A stretch of DNA of 64,000 nt from Trebonia sp963767685. Its GTDB lineage: Bacteria; Actinomycetota; Actinomycetes; Streptosporangiales; Streptosporangiaceae. The notes under the pieces were generated by a model that worked only from the letters and a program-made list of their open reading frames with translations, was not told where the DNA came from and searched no databases. Position numbers and translations under genes: made by a program. Below, one piece after another: positions 1-8,114 of this stretch; position 1 is the stretch's first letter, and each line of letters begins with the position of its first letter. Where the stretch lies: positions 558,001 through 622,000 of the forward strand of contig CAVYEZ010000010.1 of NCBI GenBank assembly GCA_963767685.1, written 5' to 3'.

Positions 1-2
1 AC

Positions 3-350
3 CTCGCCGGGCCCGCGCCGAACGGGACCATATTCAACCTGCTCGACGCGCACGGGATCAGCTGGGAGAACTACGTCTCCAGCTACCCGACAGGAGCGAC
101 GCCGGAGCTCTACGCGGTCAACGACGTGATCACGGAGGCGCTGCACCACAAGGCGCTGAGCTCCTTCTTCACCGACGCCGCGAGCGGCCGCCTGCCGACG
201 TTCAGCCTGCTCGACCCCGACTACACCACCCAGTCGCAGGAGAACCCGCAGAACATCGTCGTCGGCGAGGCGCTGATCGCCCAGGTGGTAAGCGCGCTCG
301 GCGCGTCCCCGCTGTGGAGGTCCTCGCTGGGGAGTGTCACATCCGGGTGA
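3..350 (+). pseudogene. Phosphoesterase (phospholipase C-like) fragment, truncated at both ends
   Basis: The reading frame is open from the left edge of the window to a TGA at 348-350. Its translation has the layout of the bacterial phosphoesterase/non-haemolytic phospholipase C family: a TIFNLLDAHGISWENYVSSY stretch, then LPTFSLLDPDY and NPQNIVVGEALIAQVVSAL. In intact relatives the segment ASPLWR is followed by a conserved TLLIVTYDEHGG-type motif. Here it reads SSLGSVTSG and stops, so the metal-binding C-terminal part is missing. The 5' end lies outside the window. I infer a dead gene cut by a deletion near position 320; an assembly break is the alternative. Confidence 0.7.
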
Positions 351-439
351 AGGTTCCGCCCGCCCGCGTTTGGCGCTGGCCTCCGTGTCGCTTCCTGCCT
401 CCTCCTTGGGCAGCTGGGTGACCAGGGGCGGCTCGAGGG

Positions 440-755
440 CGCAGGCCCGGAGCCGCTGGCGAGCACCTTGCCGAGCCCGGACACGCTGAGGGCGTAACCG
501 AACGTGCGGTAGCTGTAGCCGGGGCGCATGATGCCCTCGGCCCCGGGCTCACGGCTTCCGAGCCGCCGCTGGTGAAGAACACCCGCGCGGCCGGGTCGGG
601 GGAAAGAGCGGCAACCCGCGCGGCGAGTCGCAGGGTGGTCGGATGGACGGTGCCGTCGGGCGCGTAGCCGAGTTCGTCGACCTGCGCCCGCACCGCGTCC
701 GCGACCTCGGTCCGGCCGTGCCCGATGTTGCTGAGCCACATGCCGGAGCGTCCCT
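440..755 (-). pseudogene. Class-III aminotransferase remnant, truncated and frameshifted
   Basis: From about 741 leftwards the minus strand encodes MWLSNIGHGR, VADAVRAQVDELGYAP and FFTSGGSEAV, a typical N-terminal part of PLP-dependent class-III (omega) aminotransferases. Close to 550 the frame is lost. Another frame continues with YSYRTFGYALSVSGLGKVL, which matches the YSYHG..FGALSVSGL stretch of the same family. The PLP lysine region is absent, and there is no proper N-terminus either (it abuts the ohrR stop). This is a relic with at least two lesions. It lies directly against the broken phosphoesterase, so the 320-770 stretch is a deletion scar. Confidence 0.65.
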
Positions 756-773
756 TCCGGTCGGGTGGTTGCC

Positions 774-1223
774 TTAGCGAGCGCCCGCCTCGAGAGCGAC
801 GGTGAGCGCGGTCAGCTGGTCGCGGAGCGCGCCGGCCTCGGCGACGTCCAGGTTCAGGCAAGACAGGAATGACGCCGGGACGGCGGCCAGTCGATCGCGC
901 AGCGCGAGCCCTTCCGCTGTCACTGTTACCAGTACCCGCCGCTCGTCCTCGGCATCGCGTGATCGCGTCACGTAGCCCAGGGCGCTCAGCCGCTTCAGCA
1001 TCGGGGTGAGCGTGCCGCTGTCCAGGTGCAGCCGTTCGCCCAGCTCGCCGACCGAGCGCGGTCGCTCGGGGACCTCCCACAGCACGAGCATCGTGATGTA
1101 CTGCGGGTAGGTCAGGCCGGCGTCCTCGAGGAGCGGCGCGTACGTGCGGACGACCGCGCGACTCGCGGTGTACAGCGCGAAGCAGAGCTGGCGGTCGAGC
1201 TCGAGCTGCGGGTAACCGGACAT
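774..1223 (-). CDS. ohrR: OhrR-type MarR repressor of organic peroxide response
   Basis: 149 residues with MarR-family winged helix: LTYPQYITMLVLWE, then a DNA-recognition segment around LHLDSGTLTPMLKRLSALGYVTR and a wing rich in charged residues (RDAEDERRVLV). Cys14 in RQLCFALY is at the position of the single reactive cysteine of OhrR proteins, which is oxidised by organic hydroperoxides and releases DNA. It is divergent from ohr, with only 71 bases between start codons and an inverted repeat in between, the standard arrangement. The assignment rests on Cys14, the Tyr/Trp-rich N-terminus and the neighbour. Confidence is high. Confidence 0.92.
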   Translation of the reverse strand: MSGYPQLELDRQLCFALYTASRAVVRTYAPLLEDAGLTYPQYITMLVLWEVPERPRSVGELGERLHLDSGTLTPMLKRLSALGYVTRSRDAEDERRVLVTVTAEGLALRDRLAAVPASFLSCLNLDVAEAGALRDQLTALTVALEAGAR

Positions 1224-1239
1224 GCCAACATGTTACCAG

Positions 1240-1268
1240 TTGCGCCATTATATTGTGCGCAATAGGAT
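1240..1268 (+). promoter_or_regulatory. ohr promoter with OhrR operator-like inverted repeat
   Basis: TTGCGC (1240-1245) and GCGCAA (1257-1262) form an inverted repeat with an 11-base spacer. The left arm also serves as a plausible -35 box. TAGGAT at 1263-1268 would be the -10 box with 17-base spacing, so bound repressor would cover the promoter. The ohr SD (AGGAGG, 1285-1290) follows. OhrR binding here is inference from position and symmetry. Confidence 0.65.
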
Positions 1269-1294
1269 TGCGTCATACCTATCTAGGAGGGCCA

Positions 1295-1711
1295 ATGAAC
1301 GTCCTGTACACCGCCACCGCCCACGCCACCGGGGACGGCCGCAACGGACATGCCCGCAGCGAGGACGGCATCCTCGACGTTGACATGCGGATTCCAAAGG
1401 AGATGGGCGGCGCGGGCGGCGCGGCGAACCCCGAGATGCTGTTCGCGGCCGGCTATGCCGCCTGCTTCCACTCCGCCCTCAAGGTGGTCGGCAGGCAGGA
1501 GAAGGCCAACGTCGACGGCAGCGAGGTGATCGCCAGCGTCGGCATCGGCCAGTTGGACAACGGCGGCTTCGGGCTTACCGTCGACCTGACGGTGAGCCTC
1601 CCCAACGTCGACCGGCCGACCGCGGAGAAGGTCGTCGCCCGGGCGCACGAGGTCTGCCCCTACTCGAACGCCACCCGGGGCAACATTCCGGTGACCCTCA
1701 CCGTCGCCTGA
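1295..1711 (+). CDS. ohr: Organic hydroperoxide resistance protein Ohr
   Basis: 138 residues, the normal length of Ohr (OsmC/Ohr superfamily). The two redox cysteines are Cys57 in AACFHSAL and Cys121 in HEVCPYSNATRGN, as in thiol-dependent organic peroxidases that reduce alkyl and lipid hydroperoxides in the cytoplasm. The ATG at 1295 is preceded by AGGAGG at 1285-1290. An upstream in-frame GTG at 1253 lies inside the operator and is rejected. It is divergent from ohrR, and a PrxQ peroxiredoxin follows 59 bases downstream, so the three form a peroxide defence block. Confidence 0.95.
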   Translation: MNVLYTATAHATGDGRNGHARSEDGILDVDMRIPKEMGGAGGAANPEMLFAAGYAACFHSALKVVGRQEKANVDGSEVIASVGIGQLDNGGFGLTVDLTVSLPNVDRPTAEKVVARAHEVCPYSNATRGNIPVTLTVA

Positions 1712-1770
1712 GCCCGCACTACCAGGAACCGGCCGCAGCGGCCGGCGCCAAGCTGAGAGGAACCATCTCC

Positions 1771-2253
1771 ATGGCACGCGGCATCCAGGCCGGGGACAAG
1801 GCCCCCGACTTCACCCTTCCGTCCCAGACCGGCGAGCCGGTGCGGCTCAGTGACCGGCTCGGCGAGCACAGCGTGGTCCTGTACTTCTACCCCAAGGACG
1901 AGACCCGAGGGTGCACGGCCGAGGCGTGCGCCTTCCGGGACAGCTACGAGGTGTTCACCGAGGCCGGCGCCGAGGTGATCGGCGTCAGCTCCGACTCCGT
2001 GGACAAGCACGCCGGCTTCGCCGGTCATCACGAGTTGCCGTTCACGCTGCTCAGCGACCAGGGCGGCGCGGTCCGCAAGACCTACGGGGTGCCCGCGGCG
2101 CTGGGCGTGATCCCCGGCCGGGTCACCTACGTGATTGACCCGGCCGGCACCGTGCGGCACGTCTTCAACTCGATGACCAACATCGGCCGCCACGTCGACG
2201 ACGCCCTCACGGTCGTCAAGCAACTGCAGGACGAGCAGCAGTCAGGCGAGTAG
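1771..2253 (+). CDS. bcp: Peroxiredoxin of the BCP/PrxQ type
   Basis: 160 residues. The thioredoxin-fold peroxiredoxin pattern is complete: APDFTLPSQTG near the N-terminus, VVLYFYPKDETRGCTAEAC with peroxidatic Cys48 and resolving Cys53 (the CP+5 arrangement of atypical 2-Cys PrxQ), and IGVSSDSVDKHAGFAG afterwards. Most relatives have TPGCT; here the sequence is TRGCT, a small deviation before the catalytic cysteine. It reduces H2O2 and organic peroxides with thioredoxin. SD-like GAGAGGAA precedes the ATG. A strong hairpin (2267-2318) ends the ohr-bcp unit. Confidence 0.92.
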   Translation: MARGIQAGDKAPDFTLPSQTGEPVRLSDRLGEHSVVLYFYPKDETRGCTAEACAFRDSYEVFTEAGAEVIGVSSDSVDKHAGFAGHHELPFTLLSDQGGAVRKTYGVPAALGVIPGRVTYVIDPAGTVRHVFNSMTNIGRHVDDALTVVKQLQDEQQSGE

Positions 2254-2266
2254 CAGGGTCCACTCG

Positions 2267-2318
2267 TTCCCCGTGTGTCGTTGAGCCGGCACCAGTCGGC
2301 TCAACGACACACGGGGAA
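2267..2318. terminator. Perfect 22-bp inverted repeat, terminator hairpin
   Basis: Arms 2267-2288 and 2297-2318 are exact reverse complements (22 of 22), with an 8-base loop GCACCAGT. It begins 13 bases after the bcp stop. The stem is long enough to stop transcription in either direction; there is no clear U-run. Confidence 0.8.
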
Positions 2319-2384
2319 GGGACTCCCTCCCGCGCGGACCCGAGGCGATGATTGCTGGCGGGATGAGGTGGGCAGTCCGCGGTT

Positions 2385-2693
2385 GTGGAGATTGATGACA
2401 TCGCCCAGCTGGCCGGGGCCTTGGCCGGCGTGCGGCGCACTTCGGCGGATGGGCTGGCGCAGTGGCGTTATCACGGCAGGCTAATTGTCCGGCAACTCGA
2501 CGACGCGCACGTGGTGATCCGGGCCGATTTCGACGAGCGCGACCTGATGATGCGGCAGTTTCCTGGCACGTTCAGCGTGCCGAGCCGGTATGCCAAGCAC
2601 ATGATGGTCGTCGCCGACTTCCGTGCGGGCGACGCCGGCGCCATCGAGGACGCGCTTGAAGCGGCCTGGCAGTTGCAGCGGAGCGCTGACTAG
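2385..2693 (+). CDS. MmcQ/YjbR-like small protein
   Basis: 102 residues starting at GTG 2385. It carries VIRADFDERDLMMRQFPGTF, FSVPSRYAKHMMVVADFRAG and a C-terminal AIEDALEAAWQLQ helix, the arrangement of the MmcQ/YjbR (cyanophage-like DNA-binding fold, DUF419) family, whose members typically contain a P..F...P..Y.KH core and end in an AW..A helix. The biochemical role is unknown. It stands alone between the bcp terminator and a convergent VOC gene. Confidence 0.7.
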   Translation: MEIDDIAQLAGALAGVRRTSADGLAQWRYHGRLIVRQLDDAHVVIRADFDERDLMMRQFPGTFSVPSRYAKHMMVVADFRAGDAGAIEDALEAAWQLQRSAD

Positions 2694-2755
2694 ATGCGTA
2701 GTTCAGGGATTCCTTATCCAGGCAGTTGTTCTCTCGGGCGAGGCGGTTGGCGGGG

Positions 2756-3133
2756 TCAGGTGCCCGCCGGGATGGGCGGTGCCCACTTCGGGCGCGTGAT
2801 GAGGCAGAACGGGTGGCCCGCCGGGTCGGCGTACACGTCCTGACCGTCGAGCTTGGCCGCGCCTAGGGACAGCACTCGCGGGCCCGCGGCGGCGGGGTCT
2901 TCGACCATGACGTCTAGGTGGACCTGCTGCGGTACCGCCGGGTCGGGCCAGGTCGGCGGCCGGAAATCCGGGGACCGCTGGAACGCCAGCCCGGATGACT
3001 TATCGCTCGCGGCGACCACCACCCAGTCGTCGTCGCGGTACGTCACCGGCAGGCCGAGCAACGCGGAGTAGAAGGCTGCGAGGGCGTCCGGGTCCGGGCA
3101 GTCCAGCACCACGTGGTGCATCCGTCCGATCAC
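2756..3133 (-). CDS. VOC-superfamily (glyoxalase-like) protein
   Basis: 125 residues forming a single vicinal-oxygen-chelate module: MHHVVLDCPDPDALAAFYSALLGLPV at the start, QVHLDVMVEDP in the middle and DPAGHPFCLITRP at the end. This is the pattern of the glyoxalase_6 subgroup common in actinobacteria. Metal ligands would be the first His and the HLDV His. The substrate cannot be read from the sequence. The gene faces bcp/mmcQ and its start is 50 bases from the divergent ArsR-ArsC gene. Confidence 0.85.
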   Translation of the reverse strand: MIGRMHHVVLDCPDPDALAAFYSALLGLPVTYRDDDWVVVAASDKSSGLAFQRSPDFRPPTWPDPAVPQQVHLDVMVEDPAAAGPRVLSLGAAKLDGQDVYADPAGHPFCLITRPKWAPPIPAGT

Positions 3134-3201
3134 GCTGACGATTCTGCCAGGGCCGGACCGCGCGGGAAATCCATCAAGGCCGGTTGAAGTACCATGAGGC
3201 C

Positions 3202-3975
3202 GTGACCGTGTCGCCTGCTTCCGTTCCGCCGGTAGTGAGGCTGCTGGCCGACCCCGTGCGGTGGCGCCTGATGCGGGAACTCGCCGCGGGCGACCGGCGG
3301 GTCCGCGAACTAGTGACCGCGGTGGGCCAGCCGCAGAATCTCGTGTCTTACCACCTGCGGCAACTCCGCGCCGGCGGCCTCGTCACGGCCCGGCGCAGCA
3401 GCTTCGACGGGCGCGACACCTACTACAGCCTTGACCTGGACGGCTGCGCGGACCAGGTGGCCCGCGCCGCGTCCGCGCTGCACCCGGGCCTGGCCCTCCT
3501 CCCCCGCGCCGACTCGGAGACCGCGACCGCGCCTGCGGCCGGCGAACGGCGGGTGCTGTTCCTGTGCACGGGGAACAGCGGCCGCTCGCCGATGGCCGAG
3601 GCACTGCTGCGGCACCGGGCGGGGGCGCGGGTCAAGGCCGCGAGCGCGGGCATCCGGCCCGGGGCGCTGCACCCCGACGCCGTGGCCGTCATGCGGGACC
3701 GGTACCGCATCGACATCACCGGCCACCGGCCGGTGCCGATAGCGACGGTCGCTGGAGAACCGTTCGATTTCGTGATCAGCCTGTGCGATAAGGCCCGCGA
3801 GGCCTGCCCGGAGTTCCCCAGCCGTCCTGGCCTGATCCACTGGAGCCTGCCCGATCCCGCCGCCGGCGAAGGGGGCCTGAGCGGGTACCCGGCGTTCGAG
3901 CGCACCGCCGCCGAGCTGGACACCCGGATCCGCTTCCTGCTCCGGGCCCTGGAGGAGACCGGGCTCGCCGGGTAG
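3202..3975 (+). CDS. ArsR repressor fused to ArsC-type arsenate reductase/LMW phosphatase
   Basis: One chain with two domains. Residues about 15-85 (counted from a possible TTG start at 3184) are an ArsR winged helix: LLADPVRWRLMRELAAGDRR, then QNLVSYHLRQLRAGGLV. Residues about 122-263 are a low-molecular-weight phosphatase-fold arsenate reductase: VLFLCTGNSGRSPMAEALL with Cys128-X5-Arg134, the LCDKAREACPEF pair of cysteines (as in the Cys82/Cys89 relay of thioredoxin-coupled ArsC), and WSLPDPA carrying the catalytic Asp. Sensor and detoxifying enzyme are thus in one protein. GTG 3202 has GAGG just upstream; TTG 3184 is the alternative. ChrA lies downstream, suggesting an oxyanion resistance island. 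Confidence 0.85.
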   Translation: MTVSPASVPPVVRLLADPVRWRLMRELAAGDRRVRELVTAVGQPQNLVSYHLRQLRAGGLVTARRSSFDGRDTYYSLDLDGCADQVARAASALHPGLALLPRADSETATAPAAGERRVLFLCTGNSGRSPMAEALLRHRAGARVKAASAGIRPGALHPDAVAVMRDRYRIDITGHRPVPIATVAGEPFDFVISLCDKAREACPEFPSRPGLIHWSLPDPAAGEGGLSGYPAFERTAAELDTRIRFLLRALEETGLAG

Positions 3976-4128
3976 CGGTAGGGCACCCGCTGCGATCACG
4001 AAACATCCGGAATGTTGCCTCGACTGGGACGCCTCTGAAAGATGTTGGATCGATGACACGCTAGAGCGTGCTTAGTGATCCAAGATCTTTACGGCGAGCT
4101 CGTTGCTACCAGCCTGAGATCATGAAAT

Positions 4129-4170
4129 ATCGGTAAATGTCCGGCGCGCCAGCGCCCGACATTTACCGAT
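4129..4170. terminator. Hairpin downstream of the ArsR-ArsC gene
   Basis: ATCGGTAAATGTC (4129-4141) and its exact reverse complement (4158-4170) enclose GC-rich bases that extend the stem by five more pairs after one mismatch, closing on a GCCA loop. It lies 150 bases after the ArsR-ArsC stop in an otherwise featureless spacer (3976-4229). It may be a terminator or a regulatory stem-loop. Confidence 0.55.
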
Positions 4171-4229
4171 GGGCGAGGGGCAGAGGCGTCAGCTGGGCGG
4201 GGGCGATCGACCACCCAATGGGTCAACCA

Positions 4230-4251
4230 CCATAGAGAGACCACTCTATGG
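4230..4251. promoter_or_regulatory. 8-bp inverted repeat upstream of chrA
   Basis: CCATAGAG (4230-4237) and CTCTATGG (4244-4251) flank a 6-base spacer, in an AT-richer patch directly before chrA. The symmetry and position fit an operator, possibly for the neighbouring ArsR-ArsC fusion. This is inference only. Confidence 0.4.
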
Positions 4252-4313
4252 ATTGATCAAGGTGGATTGATGTATTGTCGGGGGGTGCGTCGATCGCTTT
4301 CGGACTGGTCGCG

Positions 4314-5579
4314 ATGAGCTTCGCCGGGGATGATGTGCCGGGCGCGGAGGACGCGGTCGGCTCTCCCCCGGGCGCTTCCCAGGTGTCGCTCGCGACCGTG
4401 CTGCGCGAGTGGGGGCGGATCGGGTGCATTGGGTTCGGGGGGCCGCCCGCGCATATCCGGCTGCTTCGGCAGCTGGTCGTGGAGCGGCGGGGCTGGCTGG
4501 ACGCGCGCGAGTTCGAGGACGCGATCGCGGTGTGCAACCTGATGCCGGGGCCGGCGTCCACGCAGCTGGCGATCTTCTGCGCCTGGCGGCTCCGCGGGCG
4601 GGCGGGCGCGCTGGTTGGCGGGGCCGCGTTTATCGTGCCCGGGCTGATCGTCATCCTGGCCCTGGCGGTGCTGTTCGTGACGAAGTCACCGCCGTTGTGG
4701 GTACTCGGCGCCGGGGCCGGCGGTGGCGCGGCCGTGCCGGCGGTGGCGGTGCTGGCCGGCTGGTCGCTGCTCGGCCCGAGCTGGCGGAACAAGAAGGCCG
4801 CCGTCCGCTGGGTGATTTACCTGGCTGCCGGGCTCGCGGCCGCGGCGACGATCGGCGAGTGGCTGGTGCTCGTGCTGCTCGGTTGCGGCACGATCGAGCT
4901 TCTGGCCCGCCACCCCCTTCGGTCCAGCGGTTCGCGGGCCGGAGGAACCACAATCCGTTCTGTAGACTCGGGCGGATCCGCCGGCCAGGGAAAGCTGCAC
5001 GGACTCCTCGCCGGGCCGGCGCTGGTGTGGGCCGTCGGCGGCGGGGTGCTGGCGTCGGTGGCGTGGGAGGCGTTTAAGGTCGGCGGGCTGTCGTTCGGCG
5101 GCGGGTTCGTGATCATCCCGCTGATGCAGACCGACGCGGTCAGCCACTACCACTGGATGACCGGCGCCGAGTTCCTCAACGCCGTCGCCCTTGGCCAGAT
5201 CACGCCCGGGCCCGTGGTGCAGACCGTCGCTGTCGTCGGCTACGCCGCCGCCGGGATCGCCGGCGGGCTGCTGGCCTCGGCGGTCGCCTTCACCCCGTCG
5301 TTCCTGCTGGTGCTGTTCGGCGGCCCCCGCTTCCAGCTGATCCGCGGCAATGTCCGGGCCCGGGCCTTCCTCGACGGCGCCGGGCCCGCTGCCATCGGCG
5401 CCATCCTCGGCTCGGCGATCACGCTCACCCGGGAGCTGAGCCATCCCTGGCAGTACCTGGTGCTCGCGGGGGCGCTGGTGATGCTGCTCCCCCTGCGGCG
5501 CGGCGTCGTGCTGACGCTGCTGTCCGGCGCTGCGATCGGCGTCATCATCGCCCTGGCGGCGGGAACCGTCTCCCCTTAA
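4314..5579 (+). CDS. chrA: Chromate ion transporter ChrA
   Basis: About 421 residues, an integral membrane protein with two homologous CHR halves. The first half has LREWGRIGCIGFGGPPAHI and EFEDAIAVCNLMPGPASTQLAIF; the second has FKVGGLSFGGGFVIIPLMQ and FLNAVALGQITPGPVVQTVAVVGY. The FGGP, MPGP and ITPGP motifs are diagnostic of ChrA, which exports chromate (proton-linked) across the cytoplasmic membrane. The two-domain length is normal. No SD is seen; ATG 4314 is preferred over TTG 4275, but a leaderless start is possible. It lies next to the ArsR-ArsC fusion. Confidence 0.88.
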   Translation: MSFAGDDVPGAEDAVGSPPGASQVSLATVLREWGRIGCIGFGGPPAHIRLLRQLVVERRGWLDAREFEDAIAVCNLMPGPASTQLAIFCAWRLRGRAGALVGGAAFIVPGLIVILALAVLFVTKSPPLWVLGAGAGGGAAVPAVAVLAGWSLLGPSWRNKKAAVRWVIYLAAGLAAAATIGEWLVLVLLGCGTIELLARHPLRSSGSRAGGTTIRSVDSGGSAGQGKLHGLLAGPALVWAVGGGVLASVAWEAFKVGGLSFGGGFVIIPLMQTDAVSHYHWMTGAEFLNAVALGQITPGPVVQTVAVVGYAAAGIAGGLLASAVAFTPSFLLVLFGGPRFQLIRGNVRARAFLDGAGPAAIGAILGSAITLTRELSHPWQYLVLAGALVMLLPLRRGVVLTLLSGAAIGVIIALAAGTVSP

Positions 5580-5601
5580 GTCGACTGGCTCGCTGGCTCC
5601 G

Positions 5602-5820
5602 TTAGGTCAGGTCCGCTCGGTGGAGCTCGTTGGCGAGTTGCACCCGGGACTGGATGTTGAGTTTCGCGAAGACTGAACGGAGGTGCGTGCCGACGGTGTT
5701 CACTGACACGCCCAGCTCGGTGGAGGCGGACTTGTTGGCGTGCCCGGTGCCGATGAGCAGCGCGACGCGGCGTTCTGCCGGGGTCAGCGCGTCCTGGGCC
5801 TGGGGTTTACCCGGCTTATG
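5602..5820 (-). pseudogene. LuxR-family C-terminal DNA-binding tail, orphan remnant
   Basis: The minus strand reads LTPAERRVALLIGTGHANKS, then ASTELGVSVNTVGTHLRSVFAKLNIQSR and a stop (5602-5604). This is a near-complete GerE/LuxR helix-turn-helix. The frame upstream runs into the 3' end of the aldo/keto reductase gene without a start codon or any sensor/receiver domain. The rest of the regulator has been deleted, and the scar lies at the aldo/keto reductase stop. Confidence 0.75.
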
Positions 5821-5842
5821 CGGTTCTAGCGGATAACGCGGT

Positions 5843-6814
5843 TTAGCGGCGCAGGCGGGCCCGGACCATGGCCGGGGCCGCCGCGCGGCCGGTGAGGGGG
5901 TGGAACCGGTCGGCGGCCGCGCTCAGCGTGGCGTACTCGGCGTCGGACAGCTCGATATCGGCCGCCGCGACGTTGCTCTCTAGCTGCTCCAGGCTGGACG
6001 CGCCGGGGATCGCGGTCACCGCCGGGTGCCGGATCACCCAGGCCAGCGCGACCTGGGCCGGGGTGGCCGAGTGCGCCTCCGCCACCTCGCGCAGCGCGCC
6101 GATCAGCTCGCCGGCCCGGTCGAGGTTCTCCGGCAGGAACAGCGGGTTCCCGGTCCTGACCCGGTTCGCCGGGCGGTTGGCGCGGTCGTAGCGGCCGGAC
6201 AGCAGGCCCTGGGCCAGCGGGCTGTACGCGATCACGACCCGGCCCGCCTTGGCGGCGAACGGCAGCAGGTCCCGCTCGGGCGCGCGGTCGACGAGGCTGT
6301 ACCGTACCTGGTTGCTCAGCACCCGCCCGCCGAGCGCCTTCTCGGCGGCCTGCCAGCGGGCCAGCGGGTAGTTGCTGACACCGACCTCCCCGACCAGCCC
6401 GACTCGCTGCAGCGCGCTCATCCCCCGCATGATCGTGCCGTCGGAGACCAGCGGGTTCGGCCAGTGCACCTGGTACAGGTCGAGGTGGCGGGCACCGAGC
6501 CGGTTGGCGCTGGCGACGGCGCGCTGCTCCACGACCGGTGCCAGCGGCAGGGCCGGGAAGAGCTTGGTGGCCAGGAAGACCGACGCGCGCCGATCGCCGA
6601 GCGCCTCCCCCAGGATCCGCTCGCTGCGCCCGAGGCCGTAGATCTCGGCGGTGTCGAACAGCGTGACGCCCAGTTCGACCGCCCGCCGGACGATGTCGCG
6701 GGCTTCCTGCCCGGCGTAACCCTTGCCGTATCCCCATTCCGTTGAACCGAACTGCCAGGTGCCCAGCCCGATCTTGGAAAGCCTGGGGGCCGTTTCGATG
6801 TCCAGGTACCGCAT
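5843..6814 (-). CDS. Aldo/keto reductase
   Basis: 323 residues. The AKR barrel is well marked: IGLGTWQFGS at the N-terminus, VTLFDTAEIYGLGRSE (catalytic Asp and Tyr), FLATKLFPALP (Lys), LYQVHWPNP (His), then VIAYSPLAQGLLSGRY and an NADPH-binding IPGASSLEQLESNVAAAD segment. It reduces an unknown carbonyl substrate with NADPH in the cytosol. ATG 6814 follows GAGAGGGAA; a longer frame upstream lacks family similarity. It reads away from the AlbA_2-type gene, whose stop lies 88 bases upstream of this start. Confidence 0.9.
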   Translation of the reverse strand: MRYLDIETAPRLSKIGLGTWQFGSTEWGYGKGYAGQEARDIVRRAVELGVTLFDTAEIYGLGRSERILGEALGDRRASVFLATKLFPALPLAPVVEQRAVASANRLGARHLDLYQVHWPNPLVSDGTIMRGMSALQRVGLVGEVGVSNYPLARWQAAEKALGGRVLSNQVRYSLVDRAPERDLLPFAAKAGRVVIAYSPLAQGLLSGRYDRANRPANRVRTGNPLFLPENLDRAGELIGALREVAEAHSATPAQVALAWVIRHPAVTAIPGASSLEQLESNVAAADIELSDAEYATLSAAADRFHPLTGRAAAPAMVRARLRR

Positions 6815-6902
6815 GCCGACCGTTCCCTCTCTGCTGATGGAGGACGGATGAGGAGGGGCCTTTGAGGACGGACACGGCCTTCCTACCCACGATGTCGCCG
6901 GG

Positions 6903-8114
6903 CTAGCCTCGCTCAGTCGGTTCTCCGGAAAGGATGAGGCGAACGCTGGTGGTGGTCTCCTGATAGACAGGCTCGGCACGACCGGCGAATCTCATCTCGT
7001 CGAAAATCCGCTTGATACCCTCACCAAGTTCCTGACCTATGCGAAAGTCGGCGCATGCCCGAGCGATACGCGGGTTGCGGGCGAGCCGGTTGAACTGTGA
7101 TGGCTTGCCGGGGTTGGGGAGAGCGGGAAACCGGCCGGGGCTTTCGATCTCGATCCGGTTCGGGAAGATCTCGACGCGAATGTGGTCCCCCGCCATGGCG
7201 TAGGAGCGGTGAATGATGGCGTTGACCAGCCCTTCATGCCAGGCGTCATGCGGGACGATAGGGGTGGCCTCGAATCGTCCGGATAGGGCGAGATGCCTTC
7301 GCCGTGGGATGAGATCGTCAATGGCGGTGGCCGCCTCTGTGACGCAGCGCGGGATCGGTCCCTCGATACGCTGGTCAGTGCCTTCCTCCAGGCTGAGTCG
7401 AGCACCGGTGCCGCGCTCATTGGCCAGGAACCGAATCACGCGGACATGAGCCTGGGGAAATACGTCTTGCGGGTGTTGCCCGAATAGCAGGTAGGCGGCG
7501 TTAGTGATCTCACCGCTTCTGGTAAGCAGGTGCCGTGCTCGAATCAGGCTGCCGACACTGCTGGCCCCGACGCTCTGCCGGTAGTCCTCAAGGAACAATT
7601 CGTCCAGGTCGCTCATCGTTACGCCGGGGCACGGTTCTCCGTCGTACTGCGCCTGGCCCTTATCGAACTCAAGTTCCTTCCGCTGCGAATAGCCGAGCTT
7701 CCTCGTTTCATCGCCGACTCGAAGGTAACACTCGCCGGTCTTGACCTCGTGTACCCGTTCACCCGGGTCGACCCGGATGGCGAGCAGGACGTCATCTTCG
7801 CCACGCTGGTTGACGCAGGCGACCTCGCTCACCGTCGCCCTGATCGGCGGAACGGTGAAGTCAATGGCCGCCTGCCGGAAGGAGTTCACCTTCTCCGGGT
7901 AGTGACGGCATCCCTCCACCAGGCCATCGTGCAGCCCGATGACGATCGTCCCGCCTTCGGCGTTCGCGAAGGCCGTCAGTGGAGGGCCGAGGTCCTTAGC
8001 AGAGAGGCGGACGCTCTTGCGCTCGAACCACTGGTCCTCGGGCAGCGCTAGCAAGGCGGACCCAGCTTCCCCGGCAGGGAGCCCAAGGGCGGCAGCCAGT
8101 CGATCCTCAGTCAT
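6903..8114 (-). CDS. AlbA_2 (Schlafen-type) domain protein with RecG-like C-terminus
   Basis: 403 residues. Residues about 28-130 are an AlbA_2/Schlafen N-terminal module: WFERKSVRLSAKDLGPPLTA, FANAEGGTIVIGLHDG, then GECYLRVGDETRKL. The remainder has the ATP-dependent DNA helicase-related C-terminal pattern seen in such proteins: ITNAAYLLFG, HEGLVNAIIHRSYA, IEIESPGRFP and GQELGEGIKRIFDEM. Such proteins are usually described as transcriptional regulators or defence-associated. ATG 8114 is preceded by GGAG. The gene is visibly richer in A and T, with more mixed third codon positions, than its neighbours, which suggests horizontal acquisition. It is not operonic. Confidence 0.8.
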   Translation of the reverse strand: MTEDRLAAALGLPAGEAGSALLALPEDQWFERKSVRLSAKDLGPPLTAFANAEGGTIVIGLHDGLVEGCRHYPEKVNSFRQAAIDFTVPPIRATVSEVACVNQRGEDDVLLAIRVDPGERVHEVKTGECYLRVGDETRKLGYSQRKELEFDKGQAQYDGEPCPGVTMSDLDELFLEDYRQSVGASSVGSLIRARHLLTRSGEITNAAYLLFGQHPQDVFPQAHVRVIRFLANERGTGARLSLEEGTDQRIEGPIPRCVTEAATAIDDLIPRRRHLALSGRFEATPIVPHDAWHEGLVNAIIHRSYAMAGDHIRVEIFPNRIEIESPGRFPALPNPGKPSQFNRLARNPRIARACADFRIGQELGEGIKRIFDEMRFAGRAEPVYQETTTSVRLILSGEPTERG

